Below the pieces are notes generated by a model, which was not told where the DNA came from, made no database searches, and saw only the letters and a list, made by a program, of their open reading frames with translations. From the NCBI GenBank assembly GCA_021789495.1, contig JAJYJM010000017.1:1-43689 (forward strand): a stretch of 43,689 bases of DNA. The letters are read 5' to 3'. This document shows, one piece after another, positions 14,833 to 22,864 of this stretch (position 1 is the first letter of the stretch; every line of letters starts with the position of its first letter). This stretch comes from Nitrospirota bacterium. GTDB lineage: Bacteria > Nitrospirota > JACRHJ01. The position numbers and the translations under genes were made by a program.

Positions 14833-15407
14833 CCGGGGGGGATATAGTCATCGCGGGCGTCGGCGGCCAGGGGATACTGCTCGTCGGCAGGGCCATAGCG
14901 GAAGCGGCGATGGCCGAAGGCTTCGACGTGAAGCAGAGCGAGGCGCACGGCATGGCCCGGCGAGGCGGGAGCGTAGTGTCGCACGTCCGATTCGGCGGGA
15001 AGGTGTTTTCTCCGACAATAGAGCCCGGAGCCTGCGATCTCCTGATAGGATTCGAGCCGACGGAGGCGCTCAGGAATATCCACTTTCTGAAAGAGGGCGG
15101 AAAACTTGTCTGCAACACGCGGAAAATAAGCGCCCCGGCGGTCTCCGGCAGCATTGTAGTAAAACAACCCCCGGACATTGAAACAGCGCTGAATGCGCGC
15201 CCCGGGACGCTGTTGATCGACGGATATTGCATGGCCGCAAAGGCAGGCAGCCCGCGCGCCGTAAATCTCGTCCTCCTGGGAGCGGCGGCAAGGTTTCTTC
15301 CGATTCCCTCTTCGCGGCTTGAGGCGATAATAAAAAAATCCTTCTCAGGGAAGACGCTTGAAATTAATCTGATAGCGTTCCGGATGGGCCGCGGCTTAAG
15401 AAAATGA
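14829..15407 (+). CDS. iorB: Indolepyruvate:ferredoxin oxidoreductase, beta subunit
   Basis: 192 residues from the ATG at 14829, which overlaps the iorA stop (ATGA). It is the gamma-type domain of 2-oxoacid oxidoreductases: GVGGQGILLVGRAIAEAAM near residue 10, then the VKQSEAHGMARRGGSVVSHVRFG block and DLLIGFEPTEALR, with the Rossmann-like end NLVLLGAAARFLP. Partner of IorA in an (alpha-beta)2 complex. An upstream in-frame start at 14796 would overlap iorA by 37 bases and is less likely. It converges on the Fur-family gene with a shared terminator. Confidence 0.92.
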   Translation: MTGGDIVIAGVGGQGILLVGRAIAEAAMAEGFDVKQSEAHGMARRGGSVVSHVRFGGKVFSPTIEPGACDLLIGFEPTEALRNIHFLKEGGKLVCNTRKISAPAVSGSIVVKQPPDIETALNARPGTLLIDGYCMAAKAGSPRAVNLVLLGAAARFLPIPSSRLEAIIKKSFSGKTLEINLIAFRMGRGLRK

Positions 15408-15434
15408 AGGCCGCACGGTGGCGGCCTCCGTTTT
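15408..15434. terminator. Terminator between iorB and the Fur-family gene
   Basis: Stem AGGCCGC (15408-15414) with GCGGCCT (15421-15427), six-base loop, then CCGTTTT on the plus strand and TCATTTTCTT on the minus strand. Probably serves both converging genes. Confidence 0.55.
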
Positions 15435-15453
15435 CCCTCATGAGCAGAGCGCT

Positions 15454-15852
15454 TCAGCCGGTGCCGTTGTCGCAGTCCGAGCAGACGCCGTAGAAATCCG
15501 CATGCCTGTCCATTATCTTGAAATCTCTTGAAATATCCCCTGGGACTTCCAGGTCGAATTTCTTCCGCACGTTAATGATTTTTTTGCACCTCGTGCAAAT
15601 CAGGTGGTGGTGCGGCTCAGTCTCCGGATCGAAGTGCTTCCTTTCCCCGTCGATGTTCAGTTCGGTGACCTTGCCCATCTGCTTGAGAATCTCAAGCGTG
15701 TTGTAGACTGTGGCCAGGGACACCATGGGATATTTCTCGATTACTGCCGCGTAAATGTCCTCAGCCGAAGGGTGTGAACGGTTGCCTTCGAGATAAGCCA
15801 TAATTGCGGCTCGCTGGGGAGTAAGCTTGAAACCCCTTTCCCGTTGTCCCAT
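15454..15852 (-). CDS. Fur/PerR-family metal-dependent transcription regulator
   Basis: 132 residues from the ATG at 15852, chosen because AGAGGT precedes it; longer in-frame starts (15879, 15951) lack such a site. Winged helix: GFKLTPQRAAIMAYL (7-21), SHPSAEDIYAAV, VSLATVYNTLEILKQMG. Metal sites: HHH at 81-83, H117, and two C-x2-C structural zinc motifs (86/89, 124/127). HPSAEDI (H27) and the FDPETEP segment recall PerR more than Fur, so a peroxide-sensing role is likely but unproven. A minus-strand TTGACA lies at 15914-15909 without a good -10. uvrC ends 74 bases upstream. Confidence 0.88.
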   Translation of the reverse strand: MGQRERGFKLTPQRAAIMAYLEGNRSHPSAEDIYAAVIEKYPMVSLATVYNTLEILKQMGKVTELNIDGERKHFDPETEPHHHLICTRCKKIINVRKKFDLEVPGDISRDFKIMDRHADFYGVCSDCDNGTG

Positions 15853-15925
15853 GCTGTACCTCTTATGAACGTTAATCATATAAAATTGATGCCATGCTAA
15901 ACAGGATTTGTCAAATCGAAGTGTT

Positions 15926-17818
15926 TTAACCCTGGGCACCCGCGTTTTCATTTTCCTTCAATTTTCTGAATATCTCCTCCGCGACCTTCTTCGGCATTTT
16001 CGGGACATTCTCCAGGTCTTCCAGGGCCGCTTCCCTGATTGCGCGGAAGCTGCCGAAATGGCGAAGCAGCTGGGTCTTCCTCGTCTTGCCTATACCGGGA
16101 ATATCGTCCAGGGGCGACGATACGCCTTTCTTGTGCCGGAGCTTCCTGTGCTGCGTTATGGCGAACCGGTGAGATTCATCCCGCACGGCGGCCAGCAGGT
16201 TCACAGCCGCCGATGTGGGGGACAGGAGGCGCGCCTCGGACTCGCCGGGTTTGTATACGCGCTCATAAGCGCTTGCCTCGTGTATTCCGCCGCCGGTCGA
16301 CCGGCCGCCGCCGAACTTGAGGCCCTTCTCCTTTGCCTTCGCAAGGCCCACTATGTCGATTTCGCCCAAATCCGCGCCGATGTCCCGCAGCGCCTCGCAG
16401 GCCGTGGAAAGCTGCCCCTTGCCCCCGTCCACCATTATCAAATCCGGCCACGGGCCGTCCTCGTCCATAAGCCGCCTGTAACGGCGGGTTACGACCTCTC
16501 TCATCATCGCGAAATCGTTCGCCTCAGGGACGGTTCTTATATTGAAATGCCTGTAGCCGGATTTCACGGGCCGGCACATCTCGAAGCTGACCATCGAGCC
16601 GCAGGCTTCCCTGCCGCCGGTGTTGGATATGTCGAACGCCTCTATGCGTTTCGGCAGCTTTTTAAGCCGGAGTTCGGATTTCAGCGCCATGAGCGTAAGT
16701 TCCCGGCCTGATTCCGTCTTGAGGTTCTGCCGCAGGGACTCGCGCGCGTTGTCCAGGGCCATCTCCATAACCTGCCGTCCATGGCCCCTCTGCGGGGAAT
16801 ACAGGTTTACGCTCCTGCCGCGCAGCTCGGACAGAAAGCCCTCTATCATGCCATGCTCCGGAAGTTCGCGCGCGACAAGCACCTCCGGCGGGACTTCCCT
16901 GCCTTCCGTATAGAACTGCTTGACGAAGTTCGCCAGAAGCTCGTCTTCAGGCATCTCCAGGGCGTCGGAAAAGAAAAAATCCTTCCTCCCGATTATCTTG
17001 CCCGCGCGTATGAAAAGCGCCTGAATATCCGCCGCGGAACCCTCTTTCACCGCAGCGATCACGTCCCTGTCTTCCATCCGGGCCGATATTATGCGCTGGG
17101 ACTGCGTTGCGGCCTTGAGCGCGTAAATCCTGTCCCGGATGTTCGCCGCCGCCTCGAAGTTACGGGCATCGGCGGTCTCCTTCATCCTGGCTTCCAGGTC
17201 CCTTATAAGTTCCCTGTCCCTGCCGGAGAGGAACATCCGGACGTCCTCCACCATCTTCCAGTATTCCTCTTTCGTTATCATCTCCCCGCACGGCCCGGAG
17301 CAGCGCTTCATCTCGAACTGAAGACAGGGGCGCTCAAGCTTCTGTCCGACTCCCTTCCTCTTGCACTTGCGCATGTTGAAGACCCGGTTTATGAACTTGA
17401 GCGTCTCCCACATAGGCGTCGTCGGGACGTACGGCCCGAAATAGAGCGCGCCGTCCTTTTCTATTCTCCGCACTACTCTCAGGGCCGGGAATTCCTCGTT
17501 TACGGAGAGTTTCAGGTATGGATAGTTCTTGTCGTCCCTGAGCACGACATTGTAGCGGGGTTTGTGCTTCTTGATGAGGTTGGATTCAAGGATGAAGGCT
17601 TCCATCTCGGAGGCCGTGACGATAGTCTCGAAATCGGCTATCTGCCCGGCCATTTGCGCCTTCCTGGGGTCGGGGTCGGGCGTGGACTGGAAGTATGAGC
17701 GCACCCGGTTTAAAAGCGACTTCGCCTTGCCGACGTATATCACCCGCCCCTTTGCGTTCTTCATCAGGTAAACGCCGGGGCGGTCGGAGAGGTTCGTTAA
17801 TTTTTCTTCGAGGGTCAT
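15926..17818 (-). CDS. uvrC: Excinuclease ABC subunit C
   Basis: 630 residues, normal length. GIY-YIG nuclease domain at the start (RPGVYLMKNAKGRVIYVGKA, residues 13-32), four cysteines between about 135 and 160 (CKRKG...CLQFEMKRCSGPC), the UVR UvrB-binding motif near 200-235, the RNase H-like C-terminal nuclease (FDISNTGG, MVDGGKGQL), and tandem helix-hairpin-helix motifs (LDDIPGIGKTRKTQLLRHFG). Makes the two incisions in nucleotide excision repair. Overlaps truA by four bases (ATGA). Confidence 0.96.
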   Translation of the reverse strand: MTLEEKLTNLSDRPGVYLMKNAKGRVIYVGKAKSLLNRVRSYFQSTPDPDPRKAQMAGQIADFETIVTASEMEAFILESNLIKKHKPRYNVVLRDDKNYPYLKLSVNEEFPALRVVRRIEKDGALYFGPYVPTTPMWETLKFINRVFNMRKCKRKGVGQKLERPCLQFEMKRCSGPCGEMITKEEYWKMVEDVRMFLSGRDRELIRDLEARMKETADARNFEAAANIRDRIYALKAATQSQRIISARMEDRDVIAAVKEGSAADIQALFIRAGKIIGRKDFFFSDALEMPEDELLANFVKQFYTEGREVPPEVLVARELPEHGMIEGFLSELRGRSVNLYSPQRGHGRQVMEMALDNARESLRQNLKTESGRELTLMALKSELRLKKLPKRIEAFDISNTGGREACGSMVSFEMCRPVKSGYRHFNIRTVPEANDFAMMREVVTRRYRRLMDEDGPWPDLIMVDGGKGQLSTACEALRDIGADLGEIDIVGLAKAKEKGLKFGGGRSTGGGIHEASAYERVYKPGESEARLLSPTSAAVNLLAAVRDESHRFAITQHRKLRHKKGVSSPLDDIPGIGKTRKTQLLRHFGSFRAIREAALEDLENVPKMPKKVAEEIFRKLKENENAGAQG

Positions 17819-18555
17819 GTTTCATACCTTACACTGACCAGATAAAGTCCCTGTCCCGGCGCGGTCGGGCCGGCCTTCGAGCGGTCCCGCGCCTGAAGCA
17901 TATCCCTTACGTCCTCCGGCCTGAACCGCCCCTTGCCTACCTCCACCAGCGTCCCCACTACCGTCCGCACCATGTGCCGGAGGAAACCATTCGCTTCCAA
18001 TGAAAAAAATATCCTGTTGCCGTCCGGCAGGATTTCAAGCGTCCGCAGTGTCCTGACGGGGTTTATTCCGTCGCTGTTTACGGCCCTGAAGGACGTGAAA
18101 TCGTGCTCGCCCAGGAGGTGCCCGGCGCCCTCCTTCATGGCCTCCATGTCAAGCGGCATCGGGACGTGCCAGGAATAGTTCCGCTTAAGCGGCGAGGGGA
18201 TGCGGCGGTTCAAGACGATGTATCCGTATTGCTTTCCCTTGGCGCAGTAACGCGCGTTGAAATCCTCCGGAACTTCCGCCGCCTCAAGCGCCCGCATCTC
18301 GGCAGGCAGGAAGTGGTTCAGCGCGCCCTGCCATGCGGCGGCGTCCATGTCGGAGCCGGTCTTGAAATTCACCGCCTGGCCCAGCGCGTGGACTCCGGCA
18401 TCCGTCCTGCCGGACGCCGTAACGCGGAGGTCTTCGCCGGATATTTTTCTTACCGCGGCCTCGAATTCCCCCTGGAGGGTGCGCTGATTCGGCTGGAACT
18501 GCCATCCGGAGAAGCCCGTGCCGTCGTATTCGAGGATAATTTTTATATTTTTCAT
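17815..18555 (-). CDS. truA: tRNA pseudouridine(38-40) synthase
   Basis: 246 residues. Begins NIKIILEYDGTGFSGWQFQPN; catalytic aspartate in ASGRTDAGVHALGQ (near 52); later blocks FNARYCAKGKQYGYIVLN, DFTSFRAVNS and FLRHMVRTVVGTLVEVGKG are diagnostic. Modifies the anticodon arm of many tRNAs. First gene of the truA-uvrC overlapping pair, itself 52 bases downstream of the amidase gene and probably in the same transcript. Confidence 0.95.
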   Translation of the reverse strand: MKNIKIILEYDGTGFSGWQFQPNQRTLQGEFEAAVRKISGEDLRVTASGRTDAGVHALGQAVNFKTGSDMDAAAWQGALNHFLPAEMRALEAAEVPEDFNARYCAKGKQYGYIVLNRRIPSPLKRNYSWHVPMPLDMEAMKEGAGHLLGEHDFTSFRAVNSDGINPVRTLRTLEILPDGNRIFFSLEANGFLRHMVRTVVGTLVEVGKGRFRPEDVRDMLQARDRSKAGPTAPGQGLYLVSVRYET

Positions 18556-18607
18556 AAGAGTTATTTTACAACAAAGGCGGGCGCATATTCAACGGGCGCA
18601 GCTAAAA

Positions 18608-20434
18608 TCATCTCTGCGTCTGATACGCTGTTACGCTGGGATTTTTCAGGTATTTCTTTATGCCGTCGAATATTGCCTGGGCAATATGCCGGCGATACTC
18701 AGGCCTGGCAAGGCGGGCCTCTTCCTCCGGGTTGGTTATGAATCCGACCTCGGTCAGGATGCTCGGCATGCTCGCGCCGTAAAGCACGAGGAACGGCCCC
18801 TGTTTTACGCCTTTGTTATTCACGTTGTATTTATGGAGGTCGGATATCAGGCACGACTGGACGCAGTGCGCAAGCCGGAGAGAGTCGTCCCGCTTGCTGT
18901 CGAGGATGAGGTCTTTGAGTATCGCTTCGAGCGGACCCATGCTCTTGAGCTCCATCATGTTCTCACGCTCGGCCACCTCCATGATGTTTCTGTCTTTCGT
19001 GAGGTTCAGCAGATACGTTTCGATGCCGTGCGCGGAGGGGTTTCTGCTTGCGTTGGCATGGATGGATATGAACAGGTCGGCGTCGTTCTGAACTGCGATG
19101 GCGGGCCGCTCGTCCAGGGGTATGAAGACGTCCTTGTCCCTTGTCATCACGACCCTGCATCTGAAATTTTTCCTGATGATTTTCCGAAGCCGCAGCCCTA
19201 TATCCAACACCACGTTCTTTTCGTAGAGGCCGTTGCAGCCGATTGCCCCGGTGTCCTTGCCGCCGTGGCCGGGATCTATGACTATGGTGCTTATGCCGCA
19301 GGTCTGCGGCCTGGCGGCGGGTTTTGCCGTTGCGGGCGCGACAGGCGCGGCAGAGGCCGTGTTTGCGGGAGCAGGCGCGGGCGCTGAAACTGCGGCGGGT
19401 TTTTGCCTTGGAGCGGAAGGTTTTTGCTCCGGGGTGCGGGAGGATATGTTTTGATATATTTCTTCGGGTGGATTTGTCCGGCAGACTTTGTTTATCGGCT
19501 GGTTCTTCCCGCTTACGTCTATAACCAACCTTGTAGGGTTCTGGAGCATCAACGTCCTCGAGGACGCCGCGCCTGAAAGGTCGAGCACAACCCGCACGGT
19601 GTCGACATTATGCTGGCTGGCCCGGATTCTCCTTAAGACACCGTCGCTTACATCGATTGAAATGTCCTTGTGGCCCTTCGGCAGGCAGGAGTCTTTCAGA
19701 TCGAAGAAAAGGCGATCCGGGTTTTTAAGGCTTCCCGATGTATAACTTGTCTCGCCGCTCATCGCTACGACGATCCTGGTGTATCCGACATTCGACCAGT
19801 GTCGGATTTCGTTTATGCGGATTAGTTGTCCTGATGCGTCGGATGACGTGGAATCCGCCCCTGCACCGCTTTTCGGGCCGCTTTCCTGCGCCGCCGCGGG
19901 TGGCAGGGAAGACGCGAGGATTTCGTCGTTAACCGGACTGGAGGCCTTAGAGAGGGTTATTACCCGCCCGCGTTTATTGCCCTTTAATACCGGATGCGCT
20001 GCGGAACCGGCTGACCGGCTGGAAGTAGCCCCAAGGGCCTTCAGCCTTCTTTTCGCTTTTGCCGCCTCGCGCGACATAGGATAAGCCTTTATGCATTTCG
20101 AGTAGGCTTCCTCCGCCCGGGTCAAATCCCGCCGGACGCGCGATATTTCATACAGTCTCTCACGGGTCTCCGCCCTGTAATAACTTGCCAATCTTCCGTA
20201 TTTTGTGCCGCGCGAGGAAGACGATATTTTGTCGAAGCGGTTTATGCAGCGCTCCCAGGCGCTTCTAAGTCTTCGTTTTTTCTTGTCTTTCAGGAGCCGG
20301 ACATAGTCCGCCCGCGCGGCGGTATACGCCCTTCGCGGGTTCGGCCCGGCGTAGGCCGGTTCCTGAAAAAGGGCCGACTGGACAAGGACGGAAACGGTTA
20401 AAAACAGGAAAAAAAGCGGCCTGTGGACGCGCAT
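18608..20434 (-). CDS. amiC: N-acetylmuramoyl-L-alanine amidase with AMIN domain
   Basis: 608 residues from the ATG at 20434 (GGGGAG just upstream; an in-frame start at 20455 lacks it). Signal peptide about 1-29 (ending EPAYA). Then an alpha-helical, TPR-like region to about 125, a Ser/Ala-rich linker, an AMIN domain (about 205-320: INEIRHWSNVGYTRIVVAM, RLVIDVSG), a Pro/Ala-rich linker, and the amidase_3 domain (about 380-595). Zn ligands sit in DPGHGG, YEKNVVL and SIHANAS; catalytic glutamate in LTEVGFITN. It cleaves peptidoglycan cross-bridges at division. The gene symbol is by similarity only; AmiA/B/C type is not resolved. Confidence 0.93.
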   Translation of the reverse strand: MRVHRPLFFLFLTVSVLVQSALFQEPAYAGPNPRRAYTAARADYVRLLKDKKKRRLRSAWERCINRFDKISSSSRGTKYGRLASYYRAETRERLYEISRVRRDLTRAEEAYSKCIKAYPMSREAAKAKRRLKALGATSSRSAGSAAHPVLKGNKRGRVITLSKASSPVNDEILASSLPPAAAQESGPKSGAGADSTSSDASGQLIRINEIRHWSNVGYTRIVVAMSGETSYTSGSLKNPDRLFFDLKDSCLPKGHKDISIDVSDGVLRRIRASQHNVDTVRVVLDLSGAASSRTLMLQNPTRLVIDVSGKNQPINKVCRTNPPEEIYQNISSRTPEQKPSAPRQKPAAVSAPAPAPANTASAAPVAPATAKPAARPQTCGISTIVIDPGHGGKDTGAIGCNGLYEKNVVLDIGLRLRKIIRKNFRCRVVMTRDKDVFIPLDERPAIAVQNDADLFISIHANASRNPSAHGIETYLLNLTKDRNIMEVAERENMMELKSMGPLEAILKDLILDSKRDDSLRLAHCVQSCLISDLHKYNVNNKGVKQGPFLVLYGASMPSILTEVGFITNPEEEARLARPEYRRHIAQAIFDGIKKYLKNPSVTAYQTQR

Positions 20435-20465
20435 TATTACTCCCCGGTATTGCAAAATGCGACTT

Positions 20466-20495
20466 ATTTTAACCCCTGCGCGCGCCTTAAGTCAA
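20466..20495 (-). promoter_or_regulatory. Promoter of the amidase-truA-uvrC operon
   Basis: Minus strand: TTGACT (20495-20490), 18-base spacer, TAAAAT (20471-20466), about 30 bases before the amidase start. Confidence 0.55.
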
Positions 20496-20513
20496 CAGTG
20501 AAAACGAAATCGT

Positions 20514-20542
20514 TTCCATTGAATAAACAGGCGTGCTATGAT
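20514..20542 (+). promoter_or_regulatory. Possible extended -10 promoter of der
   Basis: TGC directly before TATGAT (20537-20542) forms an extended -10; the -35 (TTCCAT, 20514-20519, spacer 17) is weak. Transcription would start about 30 bases before der. Confidence 0.35.
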
Positions 20543-20581
20543 AATTAAATATGCTTTTTGAGTCTTGGAGGTGTCCATAAC

Positions 20582-21985
20582 TTGAGTATCCCCACGGTTG
20601 CGATAGTCGGCAGGCCCAATGTGGGCAAGTCCACGCTGTTTAACAGGATATTGAAAAAAAAGCTTGCTGTGGTCGAGGACGTTCCCGGGGTGACCCGCGA
20701 CAGGAACTATGCCTCGGCGGTTTACGAAGGCAGGCGCTTTACGGTAATAGACACGGGCGGTTTCGAGCCTGACAAGGGCCGGGCTGCGGTCATCGGGCCT
20801 GAGGCCGGTCTGTCTGAGGCCAGTCTGCATGAGGCCGGTCTACCGGCCCAGATGAGGGAGCAGACCGAGCTTGCGGTGCTGGAGGCGGACATTATAATAT
20901 TCATGGCCGACGCCCGCGAAGGCCTTTCCGCCGCCGACCGGAATGTGGCGGAAGTCCTGAGGAAATCCGGCAAGCCTGTGGTATATTGCGTAAACAAGGT
21001 GGACGGGCCGAAGCTGGAAGAGGAAATCTATGATTTCTACAGCCTCGGCGCCGGCGAGATTTTTGCGGTTTCGGCCTTGCACGGCCCCGGTTTTACGGAA
21101 CTTATGGACCGCGTGCTGGAACTCCTCCCTCCGGAGACGGAGGAGAAAGAGGGCGAGGCCCCGGTATCCAACATTGCTATAATAGGCAGGCCGAACGTAG
21201 GTAAATCCACGCTTTTAAACGCCCTTACCGGTGAGAAAAGGGCTGTAACAAGCCCCGTCCCAGGAACCACCGTGGACCCTGTCGACACAGTGGTTAAATT
21301 TTACGGCAAGACCTATAATTTTGTGGATACCGCGGGGTTCAGGAGCAGGGGGAAAATCACCTCCGGCATAGAGAAATACAGCGTAATCCGCGCCATTAAA
21401 GCGGTGGAGCGCTGCGATGCGGCGATACTTCTGGTAGACTCCTTCGAGGGCGTTACGGAGCAGGACAAAAAGATAGGCGGCATAGCGCACGAGGAAGGCA
21501 AGGGGATAATCATCGCGCTCAACAAATGGGACCTGCTCGAAAAGGGCGGCAAGACATTCGACGATTACGTGAAAAAGGTCCGGGAAGAGATGAAATACCT
21601 GGACTATGCGCCGGTGGTTGCAATATCGGCGCTTACAAAGCAGAGGATAGGGAAGCTCTACGAGCTTGTGGACGAGGTCGTGGAACAGGGGAAAAAGAGG
21701 GTCTCTACTCCGGAGCTTAACGGGATTCTCGATTCCGCCGTCAGGGCGCAGGCGCCGGGGATGTTCAAGGGCCGCAGGATAAAATTTTACTTCGGGACGC
21801 AGGTCGGCATATCGCCTCCGACGTTTGTCTTTTTCGTGAACCGCCCGGAAGGCGTCCATTTCTCTTACTTGCGTTACCTGGAGAACAGGCTGCGGGAGCG
21901 GCATTCGTTTGCGGGGAACCCCGTGAGGATATTCCTCAAGAAACGCAAGCGGGAAGACGGGCGCGAAAGGACGCCGGGATATTGA
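20582..21985 (+). CDS. der: Ribosome biogenesis GTPase Der (EngA)
   Basis: 467 residues from the TTG at 20582, placed eight bases after GGAGGTG; a TTG at 20558 lies before that site. Two tandem GTPase domains: first GRPNVGKST at 9-17 with DTGGFEP and NKVDG, second GRPNVGKST near 203 with DTAGFR and NKWD; the KH-like C-terminal domain covers about 360-460. Needed for 50S assembly. Unusual: a triple in-frame 15-bp repeat (20801-20845) encodes EAGLS-EASLH-EAGLP in the first GTPase's switch II loop, lengthening it. The stop overlaps the next gene's TTG. Confidence 0.96.
   Translation: MSIPTVAIVGRPNVGKSTLFNRILKKKLAVVEDVPGVTRDRNYASAVYEGRRFTVIDTGGFEPDKGRAAVIGPEAGLSEASLHEAGLPAQMREQTELAVLEADIIIFMADAREGLSAADRNVAEVLRKSGKPVVYCVNKVDGPKLEEEIYDFYSLGAGEIFAVSALHGPGFTELMDRVLELLPPETEEKEGEAPVSNIAIIGRPNVGKSTLLNALTGEKRAVTSPVPGTTVDPVDTVVKFYGKTYNFVDTAGFRSRGKITSGIEKYSVIRAIKAVERCDAAILLVDSFEGVTEQDKKIGGIAHEEGKGIIIALNKWDLLEKGGKTFDDYVKKVREEMKYLDYAPVVAISALTKQRIGKLYELVDEVVEQGKKRVSTPELNGILDSAVRAQAPGMFKGRRIKFYFGTQVGISPPTFVFFVNRPEGVHFSYLRYLENRLRERHSFAGNPVRIFLKKRKREDGRERTPGY
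20801..20845 (+). repeat. Triple 15-bp tandem repeat inside der
   Basis: Three direct copies of GAGGCCGGTCTNNNN (second copy GAGGCCAGTCT), in frame, each encoding E-A-x-L-x. The same sequence occurs in degenerate form inside the ABC-F gene (10396-10431). Confidence 0.75.
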
Positions 21986-22809
21986 AAACCGTTCTTTCCG
22001 CATTCAGGCTCTATTTCAGGGACGGCTGCATTTACCTCTCCGCGGCAATATCGTTCTATGCCATTCTGTCGTTCGTTCCCCTGATATTTTTCGTGATGCG
22101 CATCTTCGCAATGGCGCTCGGCAGACACGTGGACATGCGTCAGGCGGTTATACAGTTTGTGCGCAGCGCGTATCCGGTCATCGGCCCGGGATTTGGGAGC
22201 GAGATCGACCGCATGGCCGCCTGGCGCGGCGCGGGTTCGATAAGCTTCATAATATTTCTCTGGGTGGGAAGCCTCGTCTTCAGTTCGCTTGAGTATTCCA
22301 TAAACCGCGTCTTCCATTCCCTGAACCGCCTCCGTTTCTTCAGTTCGAGGCTCATGTCGTTCGCGATGGTAATTTTTTCCGGGTTTCTTTTCACCGTATC
22401 GTTCTGGCTGACATACATACCCACATTCATCAGAAAGCACGAGGATTTTTTCGGCTCGTCCAGAGCGATACCGTTCCTTACGGCGGCCCTGCTCGTAAAG
22501 GCCGTTCCGGTGGTTCTGACATGCGTTTCTTTCACGCTGCTCTACATTCTGCTCCCGCGGAGAAAAATAGGCATAAAAGAGGCGGCGACCGGCGGGATAA
22601 CCGCCGGGCTTCTCTGGGAGGCGGCGAAGATATTCTTCGCATGGTATGTCGGGAGGATGGGAACGCTCAGCCTGTACGGCTCGTTTACGACGGTAATACT
22701 CTTTATGGTGTGGATATATTATTCCGCGACAATATTCCTCCTGGTAGCCGAAGGACTGTATGTCCGCGCGCGCAGAAAACAGAGAATCGGCTTGAAAAAA
22801 AGGGCGTAA
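21982..22809 (+). CDS. YihY/BrkB-family inner membrane protein
   Basis: 275 residues from a TTG that overlaps the der stop (TTGA). About six hydrophobic segments. Family marks: the opening GCIYLSAAISFYAILSFVPL, ISFIIFLWVGSLVFSSLEYSIN around 95-115, TLLYILLPRRKIGIKEAATGG near 190-210, and the end GTLSLYGSFTTVILFMVWIYYSA. The family was once called RNase BN, but nuclease activity is not accepted. Function is unclear; the context, coupled to der, gives no strong hint. Confidence 0.88.
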   Translation: MKTVLSAFRLYFRDGCIYLSAAISFYAILSFVPLIFFVMRIFAMALGRHVDMRQAVIQFVRSAYPVIGPGFGSEIDRMAAWRGAGSISFIIFLWVGSLVFSSLEYSINRVFHSLNRLRFFSSRLMSFAMVIFSGFLFTVSFWLTYIPTFIRKHEDFFGSSRAIPFLTAALLVKAVPVVLTCVSFTLLYILLPRRKIGIKEAATGGITAGLLWEAAKIFFAWYVGRMGTLSLYGSFTTVILFMVWIYYSATIFLLVAEGLYVRARRKQRIGLKKRA

Positions 22810-22820
22810 GATTATAAAAT
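22793..22820 (+). promoter_or_regulatory. Possible promoter of the MglA-like GTPase gene
   Basis: TTGAAA (22793-22798), 16-base spacer, TAAAAT (22815-22820), about 38 bases before the start; overlaps the end of the membrane-protein gene. Confidence 0.4.
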
Positions 22821-22864
22821 TAGTCTCGCGTATCCCCGCATAACCGGAAAACTACTGGAGCGAT

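Noticed and set aside
15880-15914. Promoter for the Fur-family gene
   Set aside because: A perfect TTGACA is present on the minus strand but no acceptable -10 lies 16-18 bases away.
16781-17698. 305-codon plus-strand open frame
   Set aside because: Antisense to uvrC, which is complete and well supported.
20801-20845. Possible CRISPR-like array
   Set aside because: The three units are contiguous 15-mers without spacers, in frame within der.
21215-22003. 262-codon minus-strand open frame
   Set aside because: Antisense to der; no ribosome-binding site or recognisable domain.
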